Part shown: positions 1 to 8,822 of the stretch, one piece after another | Numbering within the stretch: position 1 is the stretch's first letter | Layout of the letters: each line of letters begins with the position of its first letter | Source of the DNA: Chryseobacterium gallinarum | GTDB lineage: Bacteria > Bacteroidota > Bacteroidia > Flavobacteriales > Weeksellaceae | Direction of reading: 5' to 3' | Length of the DNA stretch: 64,000 nt | NCBI RefSeq assembly: GCF_001021975.1 | Contig: NZ_CP009928.1 | Location: forward strand, 2,232,001-2,296,000 | Translations under genes and position numbers: made by a program | The notes under the pieces: model-generated | Seen by the model: only the letters and a program-made list of their open reading frames with translations | What the model was told of the DNA's origin: nothing | The model's database searches: none

Positions 1-852
1 GCTGTTGAACCTAAAACTAAAGCTGACCAGGATAAAATGGGTAACGCTTTAGCTAAATTGGCAGAAGAAGATCCTACTTTCACAGTGAAAACTGACGAAG
101 CTTCCGGACAAACTATTATCTCTGGTATGGGTGAGCTTCACCTTGACATCATCGTTGACCGTATGAGAAGAGAGTTCAAAGTAGAAGTTAACCAAGGACA
201 GCCGCAGGTAGAATACAAAGAAGCTCTTACTCAAAAAGCTAACCACAGAGAGGTTTACAAAAAGCAATCTGGAGGTAGAGGTAAGTTCGCAGATATCGTA
301 TTCGAAATCGGTCCAGCTGACGAAGGTAAGACAGGTCTTGAATTCATCAACGAAATTAAAGGGGGTAACATTCCTAAGGAATTCGTTCCTTCAGTTGAAA
401 AAGGATTCAGAGAAGCAATGAAGAATGGTCCATTAGCTGGATTCGAAGTTGAATCAATGAAAGTGACATTGAAAGATGGATCTTTCCACGCGGTTGACTC
501 TGACCAGTTATCATTCGAATTAGCTGCTAAATTAGGATTCAAAGAATCCGGTAGAGCTGCTAAAGCTGTTATCATGGAACCAATCATGAAACTTGAGGTA
601 GTAACTCCTGAAGAATACATGGGTGATATCGTAGGTGACCTTAACAGAAGAAGAGGTACTGTAAACGGTATGGATGACAGAAACAATGCTAAGGTAATCA
701 AAGCTTTCGTTCCACTTTCTGAAATGTTTGGTTATGTAACTTCATTAAGAACATTATCTTCTGGTAGAGCTACATCTTCTATGGAGTTTGAAAGATATGA
801 AGCTGCTCCGCAAAACATTGCTGAAGAAGTAATCGCTAAAGCTAAAGGTTAA
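1..852 (+). CDS. fusA: Elongation factor G, C-terminal part (5' end outside window)
   Basis: EF-G is the GTPase that moves tRNAs and mRNA through the ribosome after peptide bond formation and helps RRF recycle ribosomes. The frame is open from the first base of the window, so the GTPase domain lies upstream and is not visible. The 283 visible codons cover domains III to V: the segment [17 protein letters not shown] and [13 protein letters not shown] (domain III), a domain IV with GGRGKFADI, and a domain V ending in [19 protein letters not shown]. No frameshift is seen. rpsJ follows after 17 nt, the usual end of the str operon (rpsL-rpsG-fusA-rpsJ) in Bacteroidota. Confidence 0.98.
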   Translation, partial: AVEPKTKADQDKMGNALAKLAEEDPTFTVKTDEASGQTIISGMGELHLDIIVDRMRREFKVEVNQGQPQVEYKEALTQKANHREVYKKQSGGRGKFADIVFEIGPADEGKTGLEFINEIKGGNIPKEFVPSVEKGFREAMKNGPLAGFEVESMKVTLKDGSFHAVDSDQLSFELAAKLGFKESGRAAKAVIMEPIMKLEVVTPEEYMGDIVGDLNRRRGTVNGMDDRNNAKVIKAFVPLSEMFGYVTSLRTLSSGRATSSMEFERYEAAPQNIAEEVIAKAKG

Positions 853-869
853 TATTAAATTAGATTAAA

Positions 870-1175
870 ATGTCACAAAGAATCAGAATAAAACTTAAGT
901 CTTACGATTACAATTTGGTAGATAAGTCTGCAGAGAAAATCGTAAAAACGGTAAAGGCTACTGGTGCTGTTGTAAACGGACCCATTCCATTGCCAACCAA
1001 TAAGAGAATCTTCACTGTGTTGAGATCTCCGCACGTAAACAAGAAAGCAAGAGAGCAGTTCCAACTTTCCGCTCACAAGAGATTGATGGATATCTACTCT
1101 TCTTCTTCTAAAACTGTTGATGCTCTAATGAAATTGGAGTTACCTTCAGGTGTAGACGTAGAAATTAAAGTGTGA
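870..1175 (+). CDS. rpsJ: 30S ribosomal protein S10
   Basis: S10 is a protein of the 30S head. In many bacteria it also works with NusB in transcription antitermination. The 101 residues match normal family length, with the typical start [17 protein letters not shown] and the conserved [28 protein letters not shown]. It follows fusA by 17 nt. It is followed by a terminator rather than rplC, so the usual rpsJ-rplCDWB continuity is broken; rplC lies 15.3 kb downstream. Confidence 0.98.
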   Translation: MSQRIRIKLKSYDYNLVDKSAEKIVKTVKATGAVVNGPIPLPTNKRIFTVLRSPHVNKKAREQFQLSAHKRLMDIYSSSSKTVDALMKLELPSGVDVEIKV

Positions 1176-1202
1176 TACTTGCATACTTTGCAATGATTAT
1201 AG

Positions 1203-1237
1203 AATCCGTTCCTTTTCAGGAGCGGATTTTTATTTTT
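1203..1237 (+). terminator. Terminator of the fusA-rpsJ operon
   Basis: A 10-bp stem (AATCCGTTCC with GGAGCGGATT, one G-U pair) with a 6-nt loop is followed by a T-rich tail. It lies 28 nt after the rpsJ stop and supports transcription ending here. Confidence 0.85.
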
Positions 1238-1243
1238 AAAACT

Positions 1244-1251
1244 TATTTTTG
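1244..1251 (+). promoter_or_regulatory. Flavobacterial -7 box for the LRR gene
   Basis: TATTTTTG matches TAnnTTTG exactly and lies 29 nt before the ATG at 1281. No clear TTG -33 element is seen. It follows directly on the rpsJ terminator, so the LRR gene is probably a separate unit. Confidence 0.45.
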
Positions 1252-1280
1252 TATTTAAGCTAAGATTATAACTAATTTCT

Positions 1281-2675
1281 ATGAACCAACAAATAAAAAG
1301 AACGGCAGAATCATTTGGAATTTACTATGACAGCTTTTATTATGAAACCAATAGTTCCGGAGAAGTTATTGAGCTGGAGCTATATGAACCGGAATATAAT
1401 AGACTTACTGATGAAGACAGGGCAAACCATCTGCGTTTTGCGACAACATTCGATAAACTTGAAAGCCTTGAAATTTCCTTTTACGATTATGAAATTACCG
1501 ACCTTAGCTTCCTGTCCGGTCTAAAAAAACTTAAATACCTGTCGATAGATTGTAATTCGCAATTTTTTGACCTGAGCGGTTTCCTTCATCTGACGGAGCT
1601 TGAGATGCTTCATATCCAGGGATCAAAATTAGAGTCTATAGCAGGTATAGAATTATTTCATAAGCTTGAATATCTGAGTTTGGGATATAGTAAAATTAAA
1701 GATATCAGCCTGCTTGCAAAATTATCAGCTACTTTAAAGGGAATTTATTTAAGTGATAATCAGATTACAGATATATCATGTTTTGCTTTGTTACATCAAC
1801 TTGAATATTTTCATGTATCCAAGAATTATATTTCCGAAATCCCTGATCTGACCGATTTAACTGATCTGACTGAAATAATGGTAGATGATAATCAGATCAG
1901 TTCCCTTGAAGGTTTGAGTAATTTGAAAAAGCTTACAAAACTTGAAGCAAGTGGTAACAGACTTACTAATATTGATTCGCTTACCAATCTTCCCGCAATT
2001 CAGGAGCTTTATTTGAAAAACAATCTGATTTCTGATATTTCATGTCTTTCCGGCCTGCAGACACTTGTCAATCTTGATATTTCAGATAATAAAATTGAAT
2101 CTTTAATTTCCGTAAGCAGCTTGAAAAAACTCAATTTTTTAAGCTGTAATAATAATGCAATTAAAGATTTTGACAAGACCCAACTAAGTTCCTCCATAAA
2201 GTTTTTATATCTGAATAATTGTGGCATACGTGACATTCGATTTTTGAACAGACTGGCAGAATTGAACACATTGTATTTAAATGATAACCATATATCAGAA
2301 TTTTCATCTTTTAAAAATACAGGCTGCTTAAGGTATTTGTCTTTAGAGAATAATAATATTGCGGAACCATTCTCTCTTAATGATTATCCTAATATTCATA
2401 TGGTTTCTCTTTCTGGTAATACATTTGGTAATAAAAAATTTGCTGTAAATCCGTCTGATAGATCTGTAGGAACAATCAAAGAGCTTTCAGCAATGAGTAA
2501 TCATTCTACATCGGATAAGGTAACCCATGAACTTGATAAGGGACCTTCAGACTTTGTATTCAATAAAGTTAGGAATGAACATCACCCTTTTATAAAAGCT
2601 GTGAGAATAGCTCTTCTTGTTTTTCTCATCGTAATGCTGATAATCTTAGTCAAAGCAATTGGTTTTGGCTTATAA
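1281..2675 (+). CDS. Leucine-rich repeat protein with C-terminal membrane anchor
   Basis: The 464-residue protein has about a dozen leucine-rich repeats of roughly 22 residues between residues 60 and 390. They follow the pattern LxxLxxLxLxxNxIxxIxxL, as in SDS22 and internalin-type repeats (for example LTEIMVDDNQISSLEGLSNL). There is no signal peptide. A low-complexity linker follows, then a single hydrophobic segment near residues 441-460 (VRIALLVFLIVMLIILVKAI) and only a few residues after it. The layout suggests a tail-anchored protein with its repeats in the cytoplasm (inference). Such repeats bind proteins; no partner can be named. The gene stands alone between a terminator and an iron-uptake gene. 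Confidence 0.8.
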   Translation: MNQQIKRTAESFGIYYDSFYYETNSSGEVIELELYEPEYNRLTDEDRANHLRFATTFDKLESLEISFYDYEITDLSFLSGLKKLKYLSIDCNSQFFDLSGFLHLTELEMLHIQGSKLESIAGIELFHKLEYLSLGYSKIKDISLLAKLSATLKGIYLSDNQITDISCFALLHQLEYFHVSKNYISEIPDLTDLTDLTEIMVDDNQISSLEGLSNLKKLTKLEASGNRLTNIDSLTNLPAIQELYLKNNLISDISCLSGLQTLVNLDISDNKIESLISVSSLKKLNFLSCNNNAIKDFDKTQLSSSIKFLYLNNCGIRDIRFLNRLAELNTLYLNDNHISEFSSFKNTGCLRYLSLENNNIAEPFSLNDYPNIHMVSLSGNTFGNKKFAVNPSDRSVGTIKELSAMSNHSTSDKVTHELDKGPSDFVFNKVRNEHHPFIKAVRIALLVFLIVMLIILVKAIGFGL

Positions 2676-2870
2676 ATGTTATCGTATGAATATCTTTAGT
2701 GTTTCCAGTTATACCTTTAACAACGTTTTTTTGACACCATAAAACTCCCCTTTTTTATTTTTAGTTAAAAGAAATATTTTACGTACTAAGTTAAATTATA
2801 ATTATAGTCGTTTATATGCTTTTGCTGATAAATTCAGAGTTGATACTATGATATTGATTTTTTTTGTAGG

Positions 2871-2882
2871 TGACATATGTCA
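2871..2882. promoter_or_regulatory. Perfect 12-bp palindrome upstream of the siderophore receptor
   Basis: TGACATATGTCA is a perfect palindrome with TGAC/GTCA half-sites, centred about 44 bp before the -7 box at 2917. Its position would suit a dimeric regulator. It does not look like a classical Fur box. Function is not known. Confidence 0.35.
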
Positions 2883-2916
2883 TCCGACTTTCTTTATTTA
2901 GAATCAATAAAAACAA

Positions 2917-2924
2917 TAAATTTG
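2917..2924 (+). promoter_or_regulatory. -7 box for the siderophore receptor
   Basis: TAAATTTG matches TAnnTTTG and ends 14 nt before the ATG at 2939. This supports starting the protein at 2939 rather than at the upstream GTG at 2870, which would lie before the promoter. Confidence 0.5.
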
Positions 2925-2938
2925 CAAAAAATTATCAG

Positions 2939-5194
2939 ATGAATAAAGTAGTATCCTTTTCTCTGCTTGTATTGGGTGGGGTTTTTGTAAATGCACAGAA
3001 AGTAAATGATTCAATTAAGCATAAAAAAATTGAAGAAATAGAGCTATTTGGAGACAGAAAAAAACAACCGGAGGGCTTAGAGGCTATTACAAGGCTGCCT
3101 TTGAAAACCAGGGATCAGATTCAGAGTATTTCTGTCATCTCCCATAAAGCAATTGAAGAGTTAGGAGCACTTACCGTTACCGATGTTGCTAAAAATGTAC
3201 CGGGGGTTACTTTATTCTCCAGCTATGGAGGAGGTAGTGAAAGTATGTCAATCAGAGGGTACAGAGGGGTTCCTGTTTTAAAAAACGGAGTTCAGATGGA
3301 TTCGGATTTCCGTACAGCCGGAATGATGACTGATATGCAGGGAGTAGAAAGCATTCAGGTGATCAAAGGATCTGCGGCAGTAAGCCAGGGAATAGGAAAT
3401 GGTTTAGGCTCTGCAGGAGGTGTAATCAATGTAGTGACCAAAAGACCTCAGTTTATTGATCAGACTAATATAGGATTTCGTTATGGAAGCTGGGACTTTT
3501 ACAGACCTACACTAGATTTCCAGAGAGTATTGGATTCTCAGGGGAAAGTAGCCGTAAGATTCAATGGAGCTTATCAGAATAACAATTCATTCAGAAGTCA
3601 TGTTTCAGGCGAAAGAATTTATGTAAACCCATCAGTAGCATTCCGCCCGGATGATAAAACTTACATCAATGTTGAGCTGGATTATTTGCATGATAAAAGA
3701 ACTCCGGACAGGGGAACCATCAATACGGCTCCGGGAGATGTGGAAGCACTATACCATATGCCGAAAGGTAAATTCTTAGGATATTCTTCGGATTATTTAA
3801 AAACACAGACTTATAATTTTGCTACTACTGCAGTAAGGAAACTTACCAATAAATTGAAGGTAAGAGCAGCTTTTGTAAACTCTGTTACCAATACAGATAA
3901 TCTGGCTTCTTCCATTGCATTGCCAAAAGGAGAAACCAATTACAATATAAGACAGCGTACCATTGGAAGGTCAGAATCAGAGGATATCAATAGAGTATTG
4001 CAGCTGGACTTCATTGGTGAGCAAATTAAAACAGGCATCATCAACCATACCTTCCAGGTTGGGTTTGACTGGCGCGAAACAGAAACCTCTTCAGTAGGAT
4101 ATAAAATTTATAAAAACTTTGTTTCCCCTGAGAATCTTCTTAGCTCTGCTGCTCCGGTTAATGGAAAACCTTTTACTTCTGTTCCGCTTGATCGTTTTGA
4201 TGTAGTGAACGGGACAATTCCAAATGAACTTCCGTTCAATCTTGTATTCCAGAGCTTAGACCGTTCCAATCCTATTATGACTCCAAGTATTGGGGCAATG
4301 GCCCAGGATGTGATGTCAATCGGGAAATATGTAAAAGCACATTTGGGTATCCGTTATAGCAGGCTTAATGGTTCATCGAGCCAAACGGTAGATGCATGGA
4401 ATCCGTCTTTGGGATTAATTGTTTCCCCTATTGAAAATATTAATGTTTTCGGATCATATACCACCACCACTTCATTGAGGGCTGCCAATAATATTTTACA
4501 GGCAGGCGGATTTGTCGGAGCATCAAACACAAAGCAATGGGAGGCGGGAATTAAATCAGATTGGTTTAATGAGCGTTTGAGATTTAATGTTACATGGTTC
4601 GATATTAATACAGAAAATTTATCCTTCCAGATATTGGATGATTCTTACCAGCCGATCAGAGATGCCAACAATAATGTGCTGTATGGGCTGGCCGGTAATT
4701 TAAGAAGAAAAGGTTTGGAAGTGGAGCTTATCGGAAGAATCTTACCGAATCTGCAGGTAATGTCAGGATGGGCGTACCTTGATGCCCAATATCAGGACAG
4801 CCCGGCGTATGTAAACGGTTCAAGACCTATGAATGCCCCGAAACATACAGCCAATGCATGGTTGAACTACAAATTTAACAGGGGAATATTGGATGGCCTG
4901 GATCTGGGTGCCGGGATTTATTATGTTGGCAGCCGTCCGGTAGATGAATGGACTCAGAAAACATTTACAGCAGCCCATGTGAATAGTGTACAACCCGGGG
5001 TAAAGCCATTTAATATGCCGGAATATACAACGGTAGATGCCCAGGTAGGATATTCTTTGAAAAATGGTATGGGAGTACGGGTATTCTTTAATAACATCTT
5101 TGACGCTGTGGGATATAGTTCTTATTTCCGAGGTGGATATATCGATCAGATTCAACCTAGAAACTTTGCCGTACAGGTAAACTATAAATTTTAA
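2939..5194 (+). CDS. TonB-dependent siderophore receptor
   Basis: This is an outer-membrane gated channel that imports a ferric siderophore with energy from TonB-ExbBD. The chosen start (MNKVVSFSLLVLGG) gives 751 residues with a signal peptide ending near NAQ. A plug domain follows: TRDQIQSISVISHKAIEELG, then SMSIRGYRG, VESIQVIKGSAAVSQG and GGVINVVTKRP. A beta-barrel ends with NFAVQVNYKF, the aromatic C-terminus typical of outer-membrane proteins. No TonB-linked carboxypeptidase-like domain precedes the plug. The nearby gene at 5442 resembles low-affinity iron permeases, which fits iron uptake. The siderophore type cannot be read from sequence; ferrichrome or catecholate are the usual ligands of this family. 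Confidence 0.9.
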   Translation: MNKVVSFSLLVLGGVFVNAQKVNDSIKHKKIEEIELFGDRKKQPEGLEAITRLPLKTRDQIQSISVISHKAIEELGALTVTDVAKNVPGVTLFSSYGGGSESMSIRGYRGVPVLKNGVQMDSDFRTAGMMTDMQGVESIQVIKGSAAVSQGIGNGLGSAGGVINVVTKRPQFIDQTNIGFRYGSWDFYRPTLDFQRVLDSQGKVAVRFNGAYQNNNSFRSHVSGERIYVNPSVAFRPDDKTYINVELDYLHDKRTPDRGTINTAPGDVEALYHMPKGKFLGYSSDYLKTQTYNFATTAVRKLTNKLKVRAAFVNSVTNTDNLASSIALPKGETNYNIRQRTIGRSESEDINRVLQLDFIGEQIKTGIINHTFQVGFDWRETETSSVGYKIYKNFVSPENLLSSAAPVNGKPFTSVPLDRFDVVNGTIPNELPFNLVFQSLDRSNPIMTPSIGAMAQDVMSIGKYVKAHLGIRYSRLNGSSSQTVDAWNPSLGLIVSPIENINVFGSYTTTTSLRAANNILQAGGFVGASNTKQWEAGIKSDWFNERLRFNVTWFDINTENLSFQILDDSYQPIRDANNNVLYGLAGNLRRKGLEVELIGRILPNLQVMSGWAYLDAQYQDSPAYVNGSRPMNAPKHTANAWLNYKFNRGILDGLDLGAGIYYVGSRPVDEWTQKTFTAAHVNSVQPGVKPFNMPEYTTVDAQVGYSLKNGMGVRVFFNNIFDAVGYSSYFRGGYIDQIQPRNFAVQVNYKF

Positions 5195-5267
5195 TAAACG
5201 AACAGGCCTTTATAGCCACTCTTATATTAACTTTTTTTAATTATTCATATCAATTTTAATTTTGGAA

Positions 5268-5301
5268 ACATTAAGGCAGTAAACTGTCTTAATGTTTTTT
5301 T
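5268..5301 (+). terminator. Terminator after the siderophore receptor
   Basis: A 13-bp stem (ACATTAAGGCAGT with ACTGTCTTAATGT, one G-U pair) with a 2-nt apparent loop is followed by seven or more T. It separates the receptor from the next gene. Confidence 0.85.
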
Positions 5302-5441
5302 ATATGGATACTCTATGAATATCAATCTAAAGTGATTTTAAGCTATTTTGATTCCTCTTTCCAGTTTTATGTTCTTCATTTTAATTTTATTTTTTGAATT
5401 CATGTTAATTTTATACATTTATTAATAGAAAAATAAATATT

Positions 5442-5942
5442 ATGAATCGGAATAATAATAATTTTTTTGAAAAATTTTCAAACTGGGCCGTAAAATTTAC
5501 CGGGAGTGCCAGTGCTTTTATAGGAGCAATGCTTATTGTGGTAATTTGGGGTATTTCAGGGCCTCTTTTTAACTATTCCGAGACCTGGCAGCTTGTCATC
5601 AATACCGGAACGACCATCATTACCTTTCTAATGGTTTTCCTGATTCAAAAGGCACAAAATAAAGATTCGAAAGCCATACAGATCAAGCTGAACGAGCTCC
5701 TTGCTGCCCATGAAAAAGCCAGCAACAGAATTGTAGATATTGAGGAGCTTACAGAAGAAGAGCTGGATCAGATTCATCATTATTATGAAAATCTGGCACA
5801 ATTTGCCAAGAAAGATGCCGATATCCATACCTCGCATTCCATTGATGCTGCACAGAGGAACCAGGATTACAAATATGAGTTCTTTAAAAAGAAACATGAG
5901 GAATGGCTGCAAAAGCAGGAACAACAAAAAAAGGAATCTTAA
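5442..5942 (+). CDS. Low-affinity iron permease family membrane protein
   Basis: The 166-residue protein matches the low-affinity Fe/Cu permease family. It starts with FFEKFSNWAVKFTGSASAF, has two membrane segments (about residues 20-38 and 48-68, with FLMVFLIQKAQNKDSKAIQ), then a charged C-terminal tail. The motif IQKAQNKDSKAIQIKLNELL is a hallmark of the family. Transport has been shown for fungal relatives; the function of bacterial short forms is uncertain. It follows the siderophore receptor but is separated by a terminator, so co-transcription is unlikely. Confidence 0.8.
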   Translation: MNRNNNNFFEKFSNWAVKFTGSASAFIGAMLIVVIWGISGPLFNYSETWQLVINTGTTIITFLMVFLIQKAQNKDSKAIQIKLNELLAAHEKASNRIVDIEELTEEELDQIHHYYENLAQFAKKDADIHTSHSIDAAQRNQDYKYEFFKKKHEEWLQKQEQQKKES

Positions 5943-5955
5943 CGATTCCTTTTTT
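5927..5955. terminator. Bidirectional terminator overlapping a stop codon
   Basis: A perfect 12-bp stem (AAAAAAGGAATC with GATTCCTTTTTT) surrounds a 5-nt loop. The left arm is coding: it encodes the final Lys-Lys-Glu-Ser of the permease gene, and the stop codon is in the loop. Poly-A on one side and poly-T on the other let it serve the minus-strand gene ending at 5987 too. Confidence 0.8.
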
Positions 5956-5986
5956 ATAAGCCTTAGCCTATCTTATTTTGTAATAA

Positions 5987-8713
5987 TTATCTCTTCATAA
6001 AGTAACTGAAATAAGAACAGCTTCCCATCAATCCTTTTGCAACTTCAGTATCAGAATACTGGGCTTTCAGCTGGGTAAAGTAAGTTCTGTACTTTTGGTT
6101 TCTGAGGTTGTTAAGCTCTTTCTGGTAGGCCTCTTCTTTTTCAGACCACTTCGGGTCAGAATAGTCATACTCCTTTTGGTTTTTTGCCTCATACTGGTAA
6201 TACTTACCCTGCTCGGCACTTGCCATCTGGAATAAAATCCTGGCTTTTTCTTCTTTATTGCCGGAAAGCTTCAGGGCTTTCTGATAATACCCGATGGACA
6301 GATCAAAATTATCCGGTTCAATATAAGAGGTATCCAGGAAATTTTTATAGTAATATTGATAAGGGTTGGATCTTTCTGTGTTCCAGAAGTTATATTTCCC
6401 TCCATTGCTATTGTCGATATCCATAACGAATAATTCACGATAATACCCTAAAATGGAGGTGTTGTATAACAGGTTTCCGATAAGTTGGTTCGCTTTTGCC
6501 GCTTTTTCATCAGTTCCGTTTCCAATTTTTTTAAGCTGTATTAAAATATCGGCTAATTCCAGTTTATTCATGCTGTTTTTGATAAACGGGAAATAAGAAT
6601 AGTCCTCTGCCTTCATACTTTCGGTATCGGGACTTTGGTAACTTTCCCAGACATTATGTCCAAAGACAAGACTGGAGATATTTTTAAAGCCATTGTATTC
6701 CGTACTGCTGTACTGTTTGGTGGTGATTTTTTCCCCTTTGTCTGTCCAGTCATAATTGAGCCTTGGAATTCCTGTAAAATTCTGAGCTTTTTCATAATAT
6801 GATCTCGCTTTTTCAAAGTCTGCCTGCCTCATTGCCCTGTCTCCGTAGATCGTATTGAAGAATGCATCAATATTGCCTACACTGTCCATATTTTTAGCGA
6901 TGATCTGCTGCTCAAACCGGGTTTTATTGGCTTTCCTGTAGAAATCTTCAACACTTTTCACCAGGCTGGAATTTGGGTTGTACTGAAGATCAGAAAGCTT
7001 ATTGCTCATCAGGAAAGATTTTCCGTCTTCACCTTGCAGGAAGTAACGGTTGGCAAGCACATCTCTAAGGAAATCTGCGGTAGAGGGAACCTCTCCGTAA
7101 TAATCAAAATTATCGGTAATGGTACTATCTTTTTTTACTTCTTTCTCTACAAAATATTCAGGATAATCTTTCATCAGATGGTCTTCATAAGCGGCATCAA
7201 TTTTAGGCTGGGAAACAATATCGTTAAGAACCTTCATCCTTTTGATCTGTTCCTGATATTCGGGATTGGAAGTTTTGATATTAGCAAGGACCTCACTGCT
7301 TCCCTTATAATCCTTTTTCAAAAATTTTAGATAGGCATCAGCGATCTGCCAGTATTCATCTTTAGACTTTTCCTTTGTTTTTTCTGTGAATTTTTCCAGA
7401 TCATCAAGAAAGTCCTGCGTTTTATTATCATAATAATAAGCAGTTCTGTTGTAAAACGGAATCCGGTCCGGATTGCTGAACAATTCATCATCGCTTTGAT
7501 CAGCTTTGGTACTATTTCCGGCTTTATCCGATTTTGAGCCCCCGAAAAGATTTTTAAAGAATCTTACAATTTTTTGCCAGAACGAAAGTTTTTCTTCTTT
7601 TACTTCAGTGGTAGAACTGCCTTTGCCGGCATCTTTTGTATCACCGGTTCCTGTATTCCCTTTTTGGGCAGAAGCCTTTTGGGATGCATCAGAGGAATAA
7701 TAATAGGTGGGAAGATAGCTTCTTTCCAGCTCATTAATACTTCTCACCGCCATTACTTTCAGGATTTCAGAATCAGGATTGATGTCATACATTTTTTCCA
7801 TAATAGGAATCGGATTGTTGAAGTCCTCATAACCCAGAAGGAAATAAGCCATATTTTTTTCCTCATTCGTGTTGGCTCTTTTCATAATATTACTGAAAGA
7901 GGCTGTATCAGAAAGTTTCATCGAAACGAAAGCAGACTCTTTGCGGTCCTTACTATTCATAAACACCTGGAAAAAGTTCCAGTTGGCTTCATTATTCATA
8001 GACAGGCCTCTTTGAGCTCCTGCCAGCTGATCCAGAGCCATAAAATAGACCGTGCCTTTCAGTCTGACTGGTTCCACATACATTTTGAATGCCTGCAGTG
8101 CCGAGTCATAATTTCTTGTATAATGATTCAAACGTACCAGCTGATAACCGTAGCGTTGTTTGATCTCGGGATTTCTTGCAGCATTATATAACGAAGTCAG
8201 CGCAGAGATGGTTTTATTATAGTCAAGGCCTGTAGCATCCTTTCTGTTGGCGTCTCTGTCATAATAAAATGAATTCTCACTTTCGACATAATTGATGCTC
8301 ATGTAAGGCTCGAGGTATTTGGCCTCAATCAAATAGTCAATCCCTTCTCTATATTTTTGGTAAAAACCCGTACCTAACTTTTGCAGCAGGGGGTTGGTGG
8401 GTGCCCCGTTCTTTAGGGCATTAAGGTCATTCATGCTTACCTTGTAGACCAGGTTCTCTGTTTCGGCATAGCTGAGCTGGTTATTAAAATATTTTTTCCA
8501 TGACTCCACATTATCGTCAGGAACCAGAGCAGCATTGTATCCCGTATAAAACCTTGTAGAATAACTGTGTAAAAAAGGCAGATATGATTTGTCTTTAATG
8601 ATGCTTTGCGTAAAAAGATTGAAATACTCATAATCAGGATCTGACCAGGCACAGGCATCAGATTTTGTATAGAAAAGTGATGCAACAGCAATTGAAAGAA
8701 TATACTTTTTCAT
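5987..8713 (-). CDS. Large secreted protein of unknown function with TPR-like helices
   Basis: I do not recognise a characterised family for this 908-residue protein. It starts with a signal peptide (MKKYILSIAVASLFYTKSDA). Most of it reads as helical repeats similar to tetratricopeptides: ARNPEIKQRYGYQLVRLNHY, YDSALQAFKMYVEP, RQADFEKARSYYEKAQNF, and near the end FDLSIGYYQKALKLSGNKEE and KARILFQMASAEQGKYYQ. Residues about 342-410 are a Gly/Ser/Lys/Asp-rich linker that holds one cationic amphipathic segment (LSFWQKIVRFFKNLFGG, residues 376-392). It lies 109 bp downstream of the lipoprotein gene at 8823 on the same strand, so the two may be co-transcribed. A periplasmic or outer-membrane scaffold is plausible but unproven. 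Confidence 0.6.
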   Translation of the reverse strand: MKKYILSIAVASLFYTKSDACAWSDPDYEYFNLFTQSIIKDKSYLPFLHSYSTRFYTGYNAALVPDDNVESWKKYFNNQLSYAETENLVYKVSMNDLNALKNGAPTNPLLQKLGTGFYQKYREGIDYLIEAKYLEPYMSINYVESENSFYYDRDANRKDATGLDYNKTISALTSLYNAARNPEIKQRYGYQLVRLNHYTRNYDSALQAFKMYVEPVRLKGTVYFMALDQLAGAQRGLSMNNEANWNFFQVFMNSKDRKESAFVSMKLSDTASFSNIMKRANTNEEKNMAYFLLGYEDFNNPIPIMEKMYDINPDSEILKVMAVRSINELERSYLPTYYYSSDASQKASAQKGNTGTGDTKDAGKGSSTTEVKEEKLSFWQKIVRFFKNLFGGSKSDKAGNSTKADQSDDELFSNPDRIPFYNRTAYYYDNKTQDFLDDLEKFTEKTKEKSKDEYWQIADAYLKFLKKDYKGSSEVLANIKTSNPEYQEQIKRMKVLNDIVSQPKIDAAYEDHLMKDYPEYFVEKEVKKDSTITDNFDYYGEVPSTADFLRDVLANRYFLQGEDGKSFLMSNKLSDLQYNPNSSLVKSVEDFYRKANKTRFEQQIIAKNMDSVGNIDAFFNTIYGDRAMRQADFEKARSYYEKAQNFTGIPRLNYDWTDKGEKITTKQYSSTEYNGFKNISSLVFGHNVWESYQSPDTESMKAEDYSYFPFIKNSMNKLELADILIQLKKIGNGTDEKAAKANQLIGNLLYNTSILGYYRELFVMDIDNSNGGKYNFWNTERSNPYQYYYKNFLDTSYIEPDNFDLSIGYYQKALKLSGNKEEKARILFQMASAEQGKYYQYEAKNQKEYDYSDPKWSEKEEAYQKELNNLRNQKYRTYFTQLKAQYSDTEVAKGLMGSCSYFSYFMKR

Positions 8714-8822
8714 ATGGGTTGTGGTTTTTTATTTAAAATAGTTAATAGTAAAGTCGTGACGGGGATAATATGAGCTTGGTAAATATTCCTCCTACAACTG
8801 GCCGACTGATTTTCCTCCGGGA

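Larger units (their letters stand above)
2676..2938. other. Intergenic region between LRR gene and siderophore receptor
   Basis: This AT-rich 263-bp spacer has no convincing terminator for the LRR gene and no credible small ORF. It holds the 12-bp palindrome at 2871-2882 and the -7 box at 2917-2924, described separately. Confidence 0.5.

Noticed and set aside
2870..2938. Upstream GTG start for the siderophore receptor
   Set aside because: It would precede the predicted -7 box and add a charged stretch before the signal peptide.
7574..8191. 205-codon open frame opposite the 908-residue protein gene
   Set aside because: It is fully antisense to a gene with a signal peptide and consistent protein features; its translation has no recognisable domain.
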